Below are positions 45,722 to 57,157 of a stretch of DNA of 64,000 nt, in pieces. Location of the stretch: the NCBI RefSeq assembly GCF_025426255.1, contig NZ_CP104861.1, positions 992,001 to 1,056,000 on the forward strand, read 5' to 3'. Numbering within the stretch: the stretch's first letter is position 1; each line of letters opens with the position of its first letter. A program made the position numbers and the translations under genes. Source of the DNA: Pseudomonas fragi (lineage in GTDB: Bacteria; Pseudomonadota; Gammaproteobacteria; Pseudomonadales; Pseudomonadaceae). Below the pieces are notes generated by a model. That model made no database searches. It saw only the letters and a list, made by a program, of their open reading frames with translations, and was not told the origin of the DNA.

Positions 45722-47260
45722 TTAAGCTGCTTCTATTTTGCGGTGCCTGAGGCCCAGGTTGGTCATGTATTGCGTCAGATGGGCCTGCTCTTCAGCGGTG
45801 GTGAACAGCCCCAGTTTGGTCCGGCGCCACAGAATATCCTGTGTTTCCAGTGCCCATTCCTGACTGCACAGGTAGTCAACTTCACGGCTATAGAGGCCGC
45901 TGCCAATGTGCTCGCCCATGTCACTCAGGCCTTGCACGCCTTCCAGCAAGCGCCATGAGCGGCTGCCGTAGGTGATTGCCCAGCGTTTGGCAATCGCGGC
46001 ATCCAGCCAGCTGTGCTGGCTGACCAGGGCTGCGCTCAAGGCTTTTGGCGTAGTCATGTCTTCGCCGCCGGGCAGCGTCGCGCTGGCTGTCCAGCTTGGC
46101 TTGATCAGGGGGAAGTACGGGGTCAACTGGGCCATGGCCGATTCGGCCAGCTTGCGGTATGTGGTGAGTTTGCCACCAAACACCGACAGCAGCGGTGCCT
46201 CGCCTGGCGCGCCAGACAGGGCAAGAGTGTAATCGCGTGTCACGGCGGAAGGGTTGTCGGACTCGTCATTACACAACGGACGCACACCGGAGTACGTGCG
46301 CAGGATATCGGCGCGGCTTACTTGCTGCTTGAAGTGGGCGTTGACCACATTGAGCAAGTAATCGGTCTCTTCTTCGGTGATGCTGACCTTGGCCGGATCA
46401 CCGGTGTATTCACGGTCGGTTGTGCCGATGATGGTGAACTGGTCCATGTACGGAATGGTGAACACAATTCGCTGATCTTCGTTTTGCAGAATGAACGCGT
46501 TAGGGGCGTCATACAGCTTCGGCACGATCAGGTGACTGCCTTGAATCAGGCGGATGCCGTAAGGCGAATCCAGCTTGAGGTCGTCCTTGATGAATTTGGC
46601 TACCCAAGGGCCGGCGGCATTGACCAGTGCTTTGCTGCGAATCGAAAACAGGCTGCCGTCTGCGCGCTCCAGGTTTAGTTCCCACAGCCCTTTGTTACGG
46701 CGCGCACCTACACAACGAGTCTGGGTGTGAACATGGGCGCCTTTTTCCCGTGCGGCCATGGCGTTGAGTACTACCAAGCGTGCGTCATCTACCCAGCAGT
46801 CAGAATATTCAAAGCCCTTGGTGATTTCTGCCTTTAATGGGCTGTCAGCACCGAACTTGAGACTGGTTGAGCCAGCGAGTTTTTCGCGTTTGCCCAGGTG
46901 GTCATACAGGAACAGCCCGGCGCGGATCATCCACGCCGGGCGCAGGTGCGGGCGATGCGGCAATACAAAACGCATGGGTTTGACGATGTGCGGGGCTTTC
47001 GCCAGCAGCACTTCACGTTCAGCCAGGGCTTCGCGCACCAAGCGGAACTCATAGTGTTCAAGGTAGCGCAGGCCGCCGTGGATCAGCTTGCTGCTGGCGG
47101 ACGAGGTATGGCTGGCCAGATCGTCCTTTTCGCAAAGGAACACCGACAGGCCGCGACCGGCTGCGTCTGCCGCAATCCCGACGCCATTGATTCCGCCGCC
47201 AATAACGGCAACGTCGTAAACCTCAGCGAGGGGAGTGGCAGGCAAGGTGGTCAGGGGCAT
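45722..47260 (-). CDS. glpD: Aerobic glycerol-3-phosphate dehydrogenase
   Basis: A 512-residue FAD-dependent membrane-associated enzyme oxidising sn-glycerol 3-phosphate to dihydroxyacetone phosphate, passing electrons to quinone. The dinucleotide-binding motif is YDVAVIGGGINGVGIAADAA at residues 14-33. GlpD hallmarks TSSASSKLIHGGLRYLEHYE and IFTIPYMDQFTIIGTTDREY-like sequence (VFTIPYMDQFTIIGTTD) are present. A GAGG ribosome-binding site precedes the ATG at 47260. It is separated from glpR by a gap with CGAACAT/ATGTTCA half-sites and a REPIN. Confidence 0.96.
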   Translation of the reverse strand: MPLTTLPATPLAEVYDVAVIGGGINGVGIAADAAGRGLSVFLCEKDDLASHTSSASSKLIHGGLRYLEHYEFRLVREALAEREVLLAKAPHIVKPMRFVLPHRPHLRPAWMIRAGLFLYDHLGKREKLAGSTSLKFGADSPLKAEITKGFEYSDCWVDDARLVVLNAMAAREKGAHVHTQTRCVGARRNKGLWELNLERADGSLFSIRSKALVNAAGPWVAKFIKDDLKLDSPYGIRLIQGSHLIVPKLYDAPNAFILQNEDQRIVFTIPYMDQFTIIGTTDREYTGDPAKVSITEEETDYLLNVVNAHFKQQVSRADILRTYSGVRPLCNDESDNPSAVTRDYTLALSGAPGEAPLLSVFGGKLTTYRKLAESAMAQLTPYFPLIKPSWTASATLPGGEDMTTPKALSAALVSQHSWLDAAIAKRWAITYGSRSWRLLEGVQGLSDMGEHIGSGLYSREVDYLCSQEWALETQDILWRRTKLGLFTTAEEQAHLTQYMTNLGLRHRKIEAA

Positions 47261-47295
47261 GTGTTGGCCTCGCGTTCTTTACGCATATTTGAATT

Positions 47296-47311
47296 CGAAC
47301 ATTAATGTTCA
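47296..47311. promoter_or_regulatory. Candidate GlpR operator upstream of glpD
   Basis: CGAACATTAATGTTCA contains a perfect 14-base palindrome, GAACATTAATGTTC. The half-site ATGTTC(G) resembles the E. coli GlpR recognition sequence. A further TTCGAACAT lies at 47398-47406. Both are in the promoter region of glpD. Confidence 0.5.
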
Positions 47312-47428
47312 TTTGCGAAAATATTAGCGGATAAGGGCGAGCACATCCAGCACCATTCGATTGAAAAAACTCATCGGGTGGGGCTAAAAGGAATAATTTC
47401 GAACATTTCGGAGTGGAAGTGTTGATTC

Positions 47429-47515
47429 TATGGGAGCGGGCTTGCTCGCGATGGAGTCACCTCGTAGTGACAGGCGCACCGCGTTGCCTGTATCGCGAGC
47501 AAGTCCGCTCCCACA
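47429..47515. repeat. REPIN (family 2 variant)
   Basis: TATGGGAGCGGGCTTGCTCG at 47429 has a closely matching inverted copy (CGAGCAAGTCCGCTCCCACA) ending at about 47515. It is located just downstream of glpR. Confidence 0.72.
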
Positions 47516-47536
47516 AAAAACCTGACCAGCCCTGGT

Positions 47537-48292
47537 TTAAACCACTTCCAGGCGAATCTTGTTCTGGGCCAACAACTGCGCAAGCTCGGGCACCGGCGGC
47601 TGGTCAGTGACCAGGCAATCAATCAGGGTGATCGGGCCGAGGCGCACCATCGCATTGCGGCCGAATTTGCTGGAGTCGGCTGCGAGAATCACTTGTCGAG
47701 CATTGGCGATAATAGCCTGGGATACGCGGACTTCCTGATAGTCGAAGTCCAGCAGGCTGCCGTCTGAGTCGATACCGCTGATACCCACCAGTGCGAAGTC
47801 GAACTTGAACTGGTTGATAAAGTCGACGCTGGCCTGACCCACGATACCGCCATCGCGGCGTACGTTGCCGCCGGCAATCAGCACTTCAAAGTCATCCTTG
47901 GCACTCAGGATCGAGGCCACGTGCAGGTTGTTGGTGATGATTTTCAGATGGTTGTGGTTGAGCAGCGCCCGGGCAATCGACTCGGTGGTGGTACCGATGT
48001 TGATGAAAATCGAGGCGTGATCAGGGATTTGGGCGGCGATGGCCTCGCCAATACGGCGTTTTTCATCGCGCATTTGGTCGGCGCGCATGGCGTAGGCCGT
48101 GTTTTCGACACTGGAATCATAGGCAGCCCCACCGTGGTAGCGGCGCAACAGATCGGCTTCCGCCAACTGATTGATGTCACGGCGAATGGTCTGCGGTGTA
48201 ACGACGAACAACTGAGCCATTTCCTCGATGCTGACATAGCCGCGCTCGCGAACGAGTTCGAGGATCTGCTGCTGGCGTGGAGGCAGATTCAT
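47537..48292 (-). CDS. glpR: DeoR-family glycerol-3-phosphate repressor GlpR
   Basis: A 251-residue DeoR-family repressor. The N-terminal HTH ([20 protein letters not shown], then [20 protein letters not shown] and LRRYHGGA) is followed by the sugar-phosphate sensing domain ([20 protein letters not shown]). It represses the glp genes; glycerol 3-phosphate releases it. The open frame extends to 48379, but the ATG at 48292 follows AAGGAAA and begins with the canonical N-terminus. It lies between glpK and glpD, as in other pseudomonads. Confidence 0.94.
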   Translation of the reverse strand: MNLPPRQQQILELVRERGYVSIEEMAQLFVVTPQTIRRDINQLAEADLLRRYHGGAAYDSSVENTAYAMRADQMRDEKRRIGEAIAAQIPDHASIFINIGTTTESIARALLNHNHLKIITNNLHVASILSAKDDFEVLIAGGNVRRDGGIVGQASVDFINQFKFDFALVGISGIDSDGSLLDFDYQEVRVSQAIIANARQVILAADSSKFGRNAMVRLGPITLIDCLVTDQPPVPELAQLLAQNKIRLEVV

Positions 48293-48428
48293 GGAGTTTC
48301 CTTTGGGCGGCGAAGCAAAATTCGCCCATGATGCCGCAGGAAAGCGCCGTCTGCTACTTGCAGGTGCCATCAAGCCCATAAGCAGCTGCGCGCGCCAGTG
48401 GCGCCCGCAGCTGTCATTACCCTGGGCC

Positions 48429-50875
<2,447 letters not shown>

Positions 50876-51244
50876 GTGAAACCTCGTTATTGTTGTTTTT
50901 TGACGTCGTCAATCAGGGTGGTAGTGCGTCTTGGTCCGGGCCGGGAGTTGCGCATGTCTGATTTTCACGGCCAGGCAAAGTCGTTCGAGTATATTCAGAT
51001 TCGAAAAAATATAGACAAGAAACGCTGCTGTCAAAGGTCGAAAGTGAACGGGTATTCACATTCTGACTCGGGACCAGTTCTTTGGTATTGGTTTTTGTGT
51101 AATCAAACACTACAAATTGGTAGGCCTTGATGTAGCGTTTCAGCTAAAAACACAGCGCTAACCCTCGGCCTAGCGCCTTTTTGCAGGCCAATAGCCTAAA
51201 ATTGGCGATCGGTTATCTCTTCCTTATTCAAGACTGGAGCTGCT
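50876..51244. other. glpF/ybaK divergent intergenic region
   Basis: 369 bases without a credible gene. It holds the glpF promoter with TTCGA at 50984-50988 and 51000-51004 in an AT-rich stretch (possible GlpR site), and the ybaK promoter. CTGGAGC before the ybaK ATG is a usable ribosome-binding site. Confidence 0.5.
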
Positions 51245-51715
51245 ATGACGCCTGCATTGGATCTGCTGAAAAAAGTTCGCGCCGAACATCGGGTACACAG
51301 CTACGAGCACGACCCAAAGGCTGCGTCCTATGGGTTGGAAGCCGCAGAGAAGCTTGGCCTGGAGCCTGCCCAAGTGTTCAAGACGTTGTTGGCCAGCAGT
51401 GAAAAGGGTGAGTTGTTGGTCGCCGTTGTACCGGTCGTCGGAAGTCTTGATTTAAAAGCACTGGCACATGCTGCTGGAGTAAAGAAAGTCGAGATGGCGG
51501 ACCCGGCGGCGGCTCAGCGTTCCACAGGGTATTTGTTGGGCGGGATCAGTCCGTTGGGGCAGAAGAAACGCCTGCGTACCTTTATTGATAAAAGCGCTGA
51601 AGGGTTTTCGACTATTTTTGTCAGCGCCGGACGACGCGGGCTGGAAGTTGAACTGGCGCCTGCGGTGCTGGCAGAGCACACGCAGGCGAAATTTGCAGGG
51701 GTAGGGCGGGCTTAA
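51245..51715 (+). CDS. ybaK: Cys-tRNA(Pro)/Cys-tRNA(Cys) deacylase
   Basis: A 156-residue YbaK/EbsC-type trans-editing protein that hydrolyses Cys wrongly attached to tRNA(Pro). The conserved Lys in AQVFKTLLASSEKGELLVAV and the GYLLGGISPLGQKKRLRTFI block are hallmarks of the YbaK subgroup. Length matches the family. It is monocistronic, with its end facing the ABC ATPase gene. Confidence 0.93.
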   Translation: MTPALDLLKKVRAEHRVHSYEHDPKAASYGLEAAEKLGLEPAQVFKTLLASSEKGELLVAVVPVVGSLDLKALAHAAGVKKVEMADPAAAQRSTGYLLGGISPLGQKKRLRTFIDKSAEGFSTIFVSAGRRGLEVELAPAVLAEHTQAKFAGVGRA

Positions 51716-51742
51716 GCATTCCCACAGGTTCTGTGAGCGTTT

Positions 51743-52852
51743 TTAGTGAGCTGTACTGAAGCGCCTGACGCCGGTTTCAGAATGAGGGATTTGTGCTGCA
51801 ATGCTGCCGCTGGTTTGAAACATCACCAGATGTTCAGCCGCAACGCGAATCCCTACTTCGGCGCCGGGTAAATGGTCGGCGTGGCTCGGAAAGATCGACT
51901 CGAGCTGGCAGCCTGTCGGCAGTTGCAGGCGATACAAGGTGGAAGCACCCAGGAATGTCTTGCCGATAATCCGGGCTTTTAAATCGCTTTCGGGCGCGTA
52001 AACGATATCGTCCGGGCGCAGCAATACATCAACCGCGGCACCGGTTGGCCAGGTATAAGCCCGATTACCGCGTAAAACCCCCAGCTCGGTCTGTACCGAC
52101 TCAGGGCTCAGCAACTGCCCTCGAATGAAGTATCCCTGACCGATAAAGCTCGCTACAAACGGTGTCTGCGGCTCGTGGTAGAGGTTGTAGGGCGTATCCC
52201 ACTGCTCAAGACGACCTTCCTTGAAGACGCCTACGTGGTCGCTGACAGCGAAGGCTTCTTCTTGGTCGTGTGTCACCAAAATCGCACTGGTACCGCGAGC
52301 TTTCAGGATGTCGCGCACTTCATGGCTCAGTTTGCGTCGCAACTCGCCATCAAGGTTGGAAAAGGGTTCATCCAGCAACAGTAATTGCGGCTCGGGTGCC
52401 AATGCGCGGGCAAGGGCAACACGCTGTTGCTGACCACCGGAAAGTTCGTGGGGGAAACGTTTACCGAGGTTTTTGAGATTGACCAGTTCAAGCAGCTCTT
52501 CGGTCACTCGGTCTTTGTTCGGGTGTTTGCGAATCCCGAACGCAATGTTGTCGGCCACGCTCAGGTGCGGAAAGAGGGCGTAGTCCTGAAACACCATGCC
52601 GATACGACGTTTCTCGGGTGCCAGGGTAAAGCCGGCACTGGAGATAACTTCACCTGCCAAACGGATCTCACCCTGATGCACCGGCTCAAAACCGGCGATC
52701 GCCCGCAGAGTGGTGGTTTTTCCGCAGCCCGAAGAGCCCAGCAAGCAGCCAATATCTCCGGCGTTGAGGTGCAGGTTGAGATTTTGTACAACGCTCTGGC
52801 CCTGATAACCACAGGCCAGATCGCTTAGGTTGAGCAATAACGGTTGACTCAT
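51743..52852 (-). CDS. ABC transporter ATP-binding protein (FbpC-like)
   Basis: A 369-residue ABC ATPase with Walker [17 protein letters not shown], signature [15 protein letters not shown], Walker [17 protein letters not shown] and a C-terminal TOBE-type regulatory domain (about 240-350). The subgroup is the Fe(III)/polyol/thiamine type (FbpC-like). The reading frame extends to 53110, but that part overlaps argF out of frame. The ATG at 52852 ([20 protein letters not shown]) is correct and overlaps the argF stop by 4 bases. No permease or binding protein gene is adjacent, so its partners must be elsewhere. Confidence 0.88.
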   Translation of the reverse strand: MSQPLLLNLSDLACGYQGQSVVQNLNLHLNAGDIGCLLGSSGCGKTTTLRAIAGFEPVHQGEIRLAGEVISSAGFTLAPEKRRIGMVFQDYALFPHLSVADNIAFGIRKHPNKDRVTEELLELVNLKNLGKRFPHELSGGQQQRVALARALAPEPQLLLLDEPFSNLDGELRRKLSHEVRDILKARGTSAILVTHDQEEAFAVSDHVGVFKEGRLEQWDTPYNLYHEPQTPFVASFIGQGYFIRGQLLSPESVQTELGVLRGNRAYTWPTGAAVDVLLRPDDIVYAPESDLKARIIGKTFLGASTLYRLQLPTGCQLESIFPSHADHLPGAEVGIRVAAEHLVMFQTSGSIAAQIPHSETGVRRFSTAH

Positions 52853-53772
52853 GCGGGTTGGTACGCCGGTTGGACAAGGAATTCGAGCAGCGCTTTTTGC
52901 GCGTGCAGACGGTTTTCGGCTTGATCCCATGCCACGGAGCGCGGGTCGTCCAGCAGATCGAGGCTGATTTCTTCGCCGCGGTGAGCCGGCAGGCAGTGCA
53001 TGAAAAGCACGTCGTCGGCAGCAAGGTCGAGCAGGGCGCAGTTGACCTGATACGGGGCGAACAGCTCCAGACGTTTGGCGGTTTCTTCCTCCTGGCCCAT
53101 TGAGGTCCACACATCGGTGCTTACCAGGTGGGCACCCATTACTGCATCACGCGGGTCGCGTACGATGGTCACGCGATCACCGGCTTGCGCTACGAATTCG
53201 GGGTTGGGCTCATAGCCTTCCGGGCAGGCAACCCGCAACTGGAAGTCGAACTGGATGGCCGCTTCTATATAGCTGTTGCACATGTTGTTGCCGTCGCCGA
53301 TCCAGGCCACGGTTTTACCCGTGATCGATCCACGATGTTCCTGGAACGTCTGCATGTCGGCCAGCAACTGGCACGGGTGCAAGTCGTCTGACAGACCGTT
53401 GATTACCGGTACGCGGGAATTGGCCGCGAATTCGGTCAGGGTGCTGTGGGCAAAGGTACGGATCATGACGGCGTCGAGCATGCGCGACATTACGATGGCG
53501 CAGTCGCCAATCGGCTCGCCACGGCCAAGTTGGGTGTCGCGTGGCGACAGAAAAATTGCCTGGCCACCCAGCTGGATCATGCCGGCTTCGAATGACAGGC
53601 GGGTGCGGGTCGATGATTTCTCGAAAATCATGCCCAGTACGCGACCTTTCAGGGGTTCGAAGAGAACGCCGCGTTGACGCAGGTCCTTCAGCTCGATACC
53701 GCGACGAATCACGCTGACTAGCTCTTCGGGCGTGCAATCCATCAGGGAGAGAAAGTGCCTTGCGCTCATCAT
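52849..53772 (-). CDS. argF: Ornithine carbamoyltransferase (anabolic)
   Basis: A 307-residue enzyme making citrulline from ornithine and carbamoyl phosphate in arginine biosynthesis. The carbamoyl-phosphate motif [24 protein letters not shown], ornithine-binding [14 protein letters not shown] and C-terminal [12 protein letters not shown] are intact. Two ATGs adjoin at the start (53772, 53769). An ArgR-like site overlaps the predicted promoter at 53884-53911. It is coupled to the ABC ATPase gene downstream. Confidence 0.97.
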   Translation of the reverse strand: MMSARHFLSLMDCTPEELVSVIRRGIELKDLRQRGVLFEPLKGRVLGMIFEKSSTRTRLSFEAGMIQLGGQAIFLSPRDTQLGRGEPIGDCAIVMSRMLDAVMIRTFAHSTLTEFAANSRVPVINGLSDDLHPCQLLADMQTFQEHRGSITGKTVAWIGDGNNMCNSYIEAAIQFDFQLRVACPEGYEPNPEFVAQAGDRVTIVRDPRDAVMGAHLVSTDVWTSMGQEEETAKRLELFAPYQVNCALLDLAADDVLFMHCLPAHRGEEISLDLLDDPRSVAWDQAENRLHAQKALLEFLVQPAYQPA

Positions 53773-53883
53773 TAACTACCTTTTTTGCAACGACCGCAGA
53801 TGCTCAAAGCCGGGGTTTTCGGAAAAACGGGCGAGACCTGCGGCGAAAGCCGCACGGGGCGACGAAATAGGGGAAGGCGCGAT

Positions 53884-53911
53884 CTTATAAGGAAATGTCG
53901 CGTCTTGCCAA
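53884..53911 (-). promoter_or_regulatory. argF promoter with ArgR site
   Basis: On the minus strand TTGGCA (53906-53911) and TATAAG (53884-53889) are spaced by 16 bases, a reasonable sigma-70 promoter. Overlapping it on the + strand, TGTCGC-N8-AA (53896-53911) matches the Pseudomonas ArgR motif, in the right place for arginine repression. Confidence 0.65.
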
Positions 53912-54201
53912 TAAGGGTCACGTGTAGAGAGGTTTGAGCGAGTCTTGCGCTGCATGAGCACGCGGCCGGAACCACGATCAAGTGGTTTGCCTCACCTCAG
54001 CTGCTCATTTGTACACTGCCCTGACGTTGCTTGGCAATTGTGCGGGTTTTGTTACCGTTACGTTATCGGCAGCGACTACAGATTTTTGCATAGGCAGGGC
54101 CGACGATTGTCTGTCGGGGAGGCCGAGCGTGATGCTCGGCTTTCCGTTACAATGCGCCACCGTGCCGACAACTGAGTCGGAAAGTTCAGCCGAGGTGCTC
54201 C
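53912..54201. other. Intergenic region before grxD with small hairpin
   Basis: The gap upstream of grxD includes a perfect GCCGAGC-GTGAT-GCTCGGC hairpin (54122-54140) followed by TTTCC, then TTACAAT (possible -10, near 54147). No credible protein gene. The hairpin might end a short upstream transcript, but none is recognised. Confidence 0.4.
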
Positions 54202-54543
54202 ATGGATATCATCGAAACTATTAAAGACCAGATTGCCAACAACACCATTCTGCTCTACATGAAAGGCTCCCCGAATGCCCCGCAGTGCGGCTTTTCGGCT
54301 AAAGCTGCTCAAGCAGTCATGGGCTGTGGCGAGAAGTTCGCTTACGTGGACATTCTCCAGAACCCGGAAATTCGCGCCAATCTGCCGAAATACGCAAACT
54401 GGCCAACCTTCCCACAGCTGTGGGTCGGTGGTGAGTTGGTAGGCGGTAGCGACATCATGGCTGAAATGGCCGCCGATGGTTCCTTGCAAGCTTTGATTAA
54501 AGAAGCTGTAGAGAAAGCGGCTGCAAACAAGACTGAAGCCTGA
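54202..54543 (+). CDS. grxD: Monothiol glutaredoxin Grx4
   Basis: A 113-residue CGFS-type monothiol glutaredoxin: KGSPNAPQCGFSAKAAQAV carries the active-site Cys-Gly-Phe-Ser, followed by the GSH-binding WPTFPQLWVGGELVGGSDI. It carries and delivers [2Fe-2S] clusters rather than acting as a reductase. It sits in an iron-homeostasis neighbourhood (bacterioferritin, bfd). GAGG precedes the ATG and an intrinsic terminator follows. Confidence 0.95.
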   Translation: MDIIETIKDQIANNTILLYMKGSPNAPQCGFSAKAAQAVMGCGEKFAYVDILQNPEIRANLPKYANWPTFPQLWVGGELVGGSDIMAEMAADGSLQALIKEAVEKAAANKTEA

Positions 54544-54582
54544 TCTCAGTCGCGTCGTTACAGTTGTTATGTAGCGCGCATA

Positions 54583-54622
54583 AAAAAGCCCCGCGTCTGT
54601 GATAAACAGGGCGGGGCTTTTT
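54583..54622. terminator. Bidirectional terminator between grxD and bacterioferritin
   Basis: AAAAAGCCCCGC (54583-54594) and GCGGGGCTTTTT (54611-54622) form a 12-base stem with A/T tracts on both sides, so it can serve both convergent genes. Confidence 0.9.
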
Positions 54623-54634
54623 AGTGGGTGTTAG

Positions 54635-55105
54635 TTACTCACCCATTTGCGATTGCAGGTAATTCTCAATGCCAACTTTATCGATCAGGCCCAACTGAGT
54701 TTCCAGCCAGTCGATATGTTCTTCTTCAGACTCGAGAATATCTTCGAGCATTTCGCGGCTGCCAAAGTCTCCGACAACTTCGCAATGGGCGATAGCTGCT
54801 TTGAGGTCGGCGTGGCCGGTCTTCTCAATGCGCAGGTCGCACTCCAGCATTTCCTTGGTGTGCTCGCCGATGTGCAGCTTGCCCAGGTCCTGAACGTTTG
54901 GCAGGCCTTCAAGGAACAGAATGCGCTTGATCAGCTTGTCCGCATGTTTCATCTCGTCGATGGATTCGTGGTACTCGTGCGCACCCAACTTCTCCAGGCC
55001 CCAATCCTGATACATGCGTGCATGCAGGAAGTATTGATTGATTGCGACCAGTTCGTTGCCGAGAATTTTATTGAGGTGCTGAATAACTGAAATGTCGCCT
55101 TTCAT
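54635..55105 (-). CDS. bfr: Bacterioferritin
   Basis: A 156-residue ferritin-like iron store (24-mer with haem). Ferroxidase-centre residues are visible in [15 protein letters not shown] (Glu18), [14 protein letters not shown] (Glu51, haem ligand Met52, His54) and [13 protein letters not shown] (Glu127, His130). It corresponds to the BfrB-type protein found beside bfd in P. aeruginosa. Iron release is expected to need the adjacent Bfd ferredoxin. Confidence 0.94.
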   Translation of the reverse strand: MKGDISVIQHLNKILGNELVAINQYFLHARMYQDWGLEKLGAHEYHESIDEMKHADKLIKRILFLEGLPNVQDLGKLHIGEHTKEMLECDLRIEKTGHADLKAAIAHCEVVGDFGSREMLEDILESEEEHIDWLETQLGLIDKVGIENYLQSQMGE

Positions 55106-55261
55106 GGCTGGGGCCTGCCTTATTTAACTGTATATAAGGCAGAGTTTGATCCGCAGGTTGCTGACTGTCAAACCTAAGTATTTGAATAATAAATGAAAAT
55201 TAATCGGAATAAGAATGTTTGTGTTCCGCGTCTTGAGGCTAACCACTTGAATTTCGGGCAT

Positions 55262-55285
55262 AAAAAAACCGAACGCTAAGTCCGG
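55262..55285 (-). terminator. Terminator of bfd
   Basis: On the minus strand AACCGGA and TTCGGTT form a short stem (one G-U pair) followed by a run of T residues, about 20 bases after the bfd stop. Confidence 0.7.
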
Positions 55286-55303
55286 TTCTTTGGAATCTAT
55301 TAA

Positions 55304-55522
55304 TTAAGCGGCTGAAAATTCTGCCGGGAAACTCATTACGGCCTGGCTGGTTTGCAGCGAAGCCAGGGTTTCTCGAACCACTTGCTTGGCCAGGCAGGCA
55401 CATTTGCCGCATTGGCTGGCGACACCTGTTGCTTCGCGCACTTCACGGTAGCTGCAGCAACCGTCGTAGATTGCGTCGCGAATTTTTCCATCGGTCACGC
55501 CAGTGCAAAGGCAAACGTACAT
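55304..55522 (-). CDS. bfd: Bacterioferritin-associated ferredoxin
   Basis: A 72-residue [2Fe-2S] protein. Four Cys ligands fit the BFD domain: Cys4 and Cys6 (YVCLCTGVTD) and Cys38 and Cys41 (SQCGKCACL). Bfd docks on bacterioferritin and passes electrons to mobilise stored iron. A Fur box upstream (55571-55589) agrees with induction in low iron. It is separately transcribed from bfr, with its own terminator. Confidence 0.94.
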   Translation of the reverse strand: MYVCLCTGVTDGKIRDAIYDGCCSYREVREATGVASQCGKCACLAKQVVRETLASLQTSQAVMSFPAEFSAA

Positions 55523-55570
55523 AAATAAGAACCATCACTGGTTGGGATTCAATGACAGGATCTTAATGTT

Positions 55571-55589
55571 AACGAGAATGATTGTCAAA
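55571..55589. promoter_or_regulatory. Fur box upstream of bfd
   Basis: AACGAGAATGATTGTCAAA resembles the Fur consensus GATAATGATAATCATTATC, with the GAGAATGATT core common in Pseudomonas. It lies about 50-70 bases before the bfd start (minus strand), in a typical promoter position. Confidence 0.7.
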
Positions 55590-55802
55590 GTACCTTGGGC
55601 CTCAATTGATGCCCGCCAGCGTCGTGCTGACGAACGGTCTTGAAGGGGCTGCTGCTCGATGTTGAAAAAGGGTTGAGGCCCGTCCAGACGCGGCGGTGTA
55701 TGATGGACGGTCATTTTTACGCAGGAACGGGTCAAAAGACTGCTGTTACAGGGCCGTCATGACCAGATTCTGTTCTTCACGCAGCACACCAGGAGATATC
55801 CA

Positions 55803-56405
55803 ATGAGCGTACTCGTAGGCAAACAAGCCCCTGACTTCACCGTCGCCGCCGTACTTGGCAATGGCGAAATCGTTGACAGCTTCTCGCTGTCCACTGCCAT
55901 CAAAGGCAAATATGGCCTGGTGTTCTTCTACCCGCTGGACTTCACTTTCGTTTGCCCGTCCGAGCTGATTGCTCTGGATCACCGCATTCCTGAGTTCCAG
56001 GCGCGTAACGTTGAAGTGGTTGCTGTGTCCATCGACTCCCATTTCACTCACAACGCATGGCGCAACACCCCAGTGAACAATGGCGGCATCGGCCAGGTGA
56101 AATACACCATGGCTGCCGACATCAATCACGCTATCTGCAAGGCCTATGACGTTGAAACCGAAGGCGGCGTTGCACTGCGCGGCGCGTTCCTGATCGACGA
56201 CAAGGGCGTTGTACGCTCCCAGATCGTTAACGACCTGCCACTGGGTCGTAACATGGACGAGCTGCTGCGTCTGGTTGACGCTCTGCAATTCCACGAAGAG
56301 CACGGCGAAGTTTGCCCTGCCAACTGGAAGAAAGGCGACAAAGGCATGACCGCATCGACTGCTGGTGTTGCAGCGTACCTGACCGAGAATGCTGACCAGT
56401 TGTAA
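55803..56405 (+). CDS. 2-Cys peroxiredoxin (AhpC/Tsa family)
   Basis: A 200-residue typical 2-Cys peroxiredoxin reducing H2O2 and organic peroxides. The peroxidatic Cys is in FYPLDFTFVCPSELIALDHR and the resolving Cys in HGEVCPANWKKGD. The GGIGQVKY motif (GGLG-like) and C-terminal YLTENADQL tail are present, suggesting the usual sensitivity features. GGAGAT precedes the ATG. It is divergent from bfd and ends at a strong terminator. Confidence 0.94.
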   Translation: MSVLVGKQAPDFTVAAVLGNGEIVDSFSLSTAIKGKYGLVFFYPLDFTFVCPSELIALDHRIPEFQARNVEVVAVSIDSHFTHNAWRNTPVNNGGIGQVKYTMAADINHAICKAYDVETEGGVALRGAFLIDDKGVVRSQIVNDLPLGRNMDELLRLVDALQFHEEHGEVCPANWKKGDKGMTASTAGVAAYLTENADQL

Positions 56406-56422
56406 GGGTCAGTTTGAGGCAT

Positions 56423-56453
56423 AAAAAAACCGGACCCAGTGTCCGGTTTTTTT
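56423..56453. terminator. Bidirectional terminator between peroxiredoxin and rnt
   Basis: AAAAAAACCGGAC and GTCCGGTTTTTTT form a perfect 13-base stem with a 5-base loop, flanked by A and T tracts. It serves the convergent peroxiredoxin and rnt genes. Confidence 0.93.
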
Positions 56454-56482
56454 ATGGGGCGTGGTAAGCCTCAGCGACAGGA

Positions 56483-57157
56483 TCAGTCGTTGAAGTCTTT
56501 CCAGCCGCCCATTTGTTTCCAGCGGTTGACGATGCCACAGAACAGTTCAGCGGTTTTCTCGGTGTCATAACGAGCCGAGTGCGCTTCGCGTCCATCAAAA
56601 TCGATGTCGGCGGTCTGACAGGCTTTGGCCAGTACCGTTTGGCCATAGGCCAGACCCGCGAGGGTCGCGGTGTCAAAACTCGAGAATGGGTGAAACGGAT
56701 TGCGTTTCATGTCCAGACGCGCGACAGCGGCGTTGAGGAAGCCCAGGTCGAAGCTGCTGTTATGGCCCACCAGGATGGCGCGTTTGCAGCCATTGGCTTT
56801 CAGAGCCTTGCGTACGCCACGGAAGATATCGGTCAGGGCTGTTTCTTCACTAACGGCCATGCGCAGCGGATGATCGAGCTTGATCCCGGTAAATTCCAGA
56901 GCAGCGGCTTCGATGTTGGCGCCTTCAAACGGCTCTACACGGTGGAAATAGGTGTGTTCCGGGAACACAAAGCCTCTTTCGTCCATGCCGATCGTTACAG
57001 CGGCGATTTCCAGCAAGGCATCGGTGGCGCTGTTGAAACCACCGGTTTCAACATCGATTACGACCGGTAGATAGCCGCGAAAACGCTCGGCCATCGGGTG
57101 GCGTGATCCGCCGCCATGGCCGCCTTCGTGTTCGTCATCATAATGGTCGTCACTCAC
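56483..57157 (-). CDS. rnt: Ribonuclease T
   Basis: A 224-residue DEDD-family 3'-5' exoribonuclease that trims the 3' ends of tRNA and other stable RNAs. The catalytic residues are in [19 protein letters not shown] (Asp, Glu), [13 protein letters not shown] (Asp) and [13 protein letters not shown] (His, Asp). The basic nucleic-acid-binding patches lie between. The N-terminus has a Gly/His-rich extension. Its ATG overlaps the pyrC stop by 4 bases. Confidence 0.96.
   Translation of the reverse strand: MSDDHYDDEHEGGHGGGSRHPMAERFRGYLPVVIDVETGGFNSATDALLEIAAVTIGMDERGFVFPEHTYFHRVEPFEGANIEAAALEFTGIKLDHPLRMAVSEETALTDIFRGVRKALKANGCKRAILVGHNSSFDLGFLNAAVARLDMKRNPFHPFSSFDTATLAGLAYGQTVLAKACQTADIDFDGREAHSARYDTEKTAELFCGIVNRWKQMGGWKDFND

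Noticed and set aside
52853..53110. N-terminal extension of the ABC ATPase frame
   Set aside because: It overlaps argF out of frame and has no ABC-domain sequence; the ATG at 52852 begins the domain.
53945..54175. 76-codon frame upstream of grxD
   Set aside because: Arg/Cys-rich, runs through a hairpin and the probable grxD promoter; no homology pattern.
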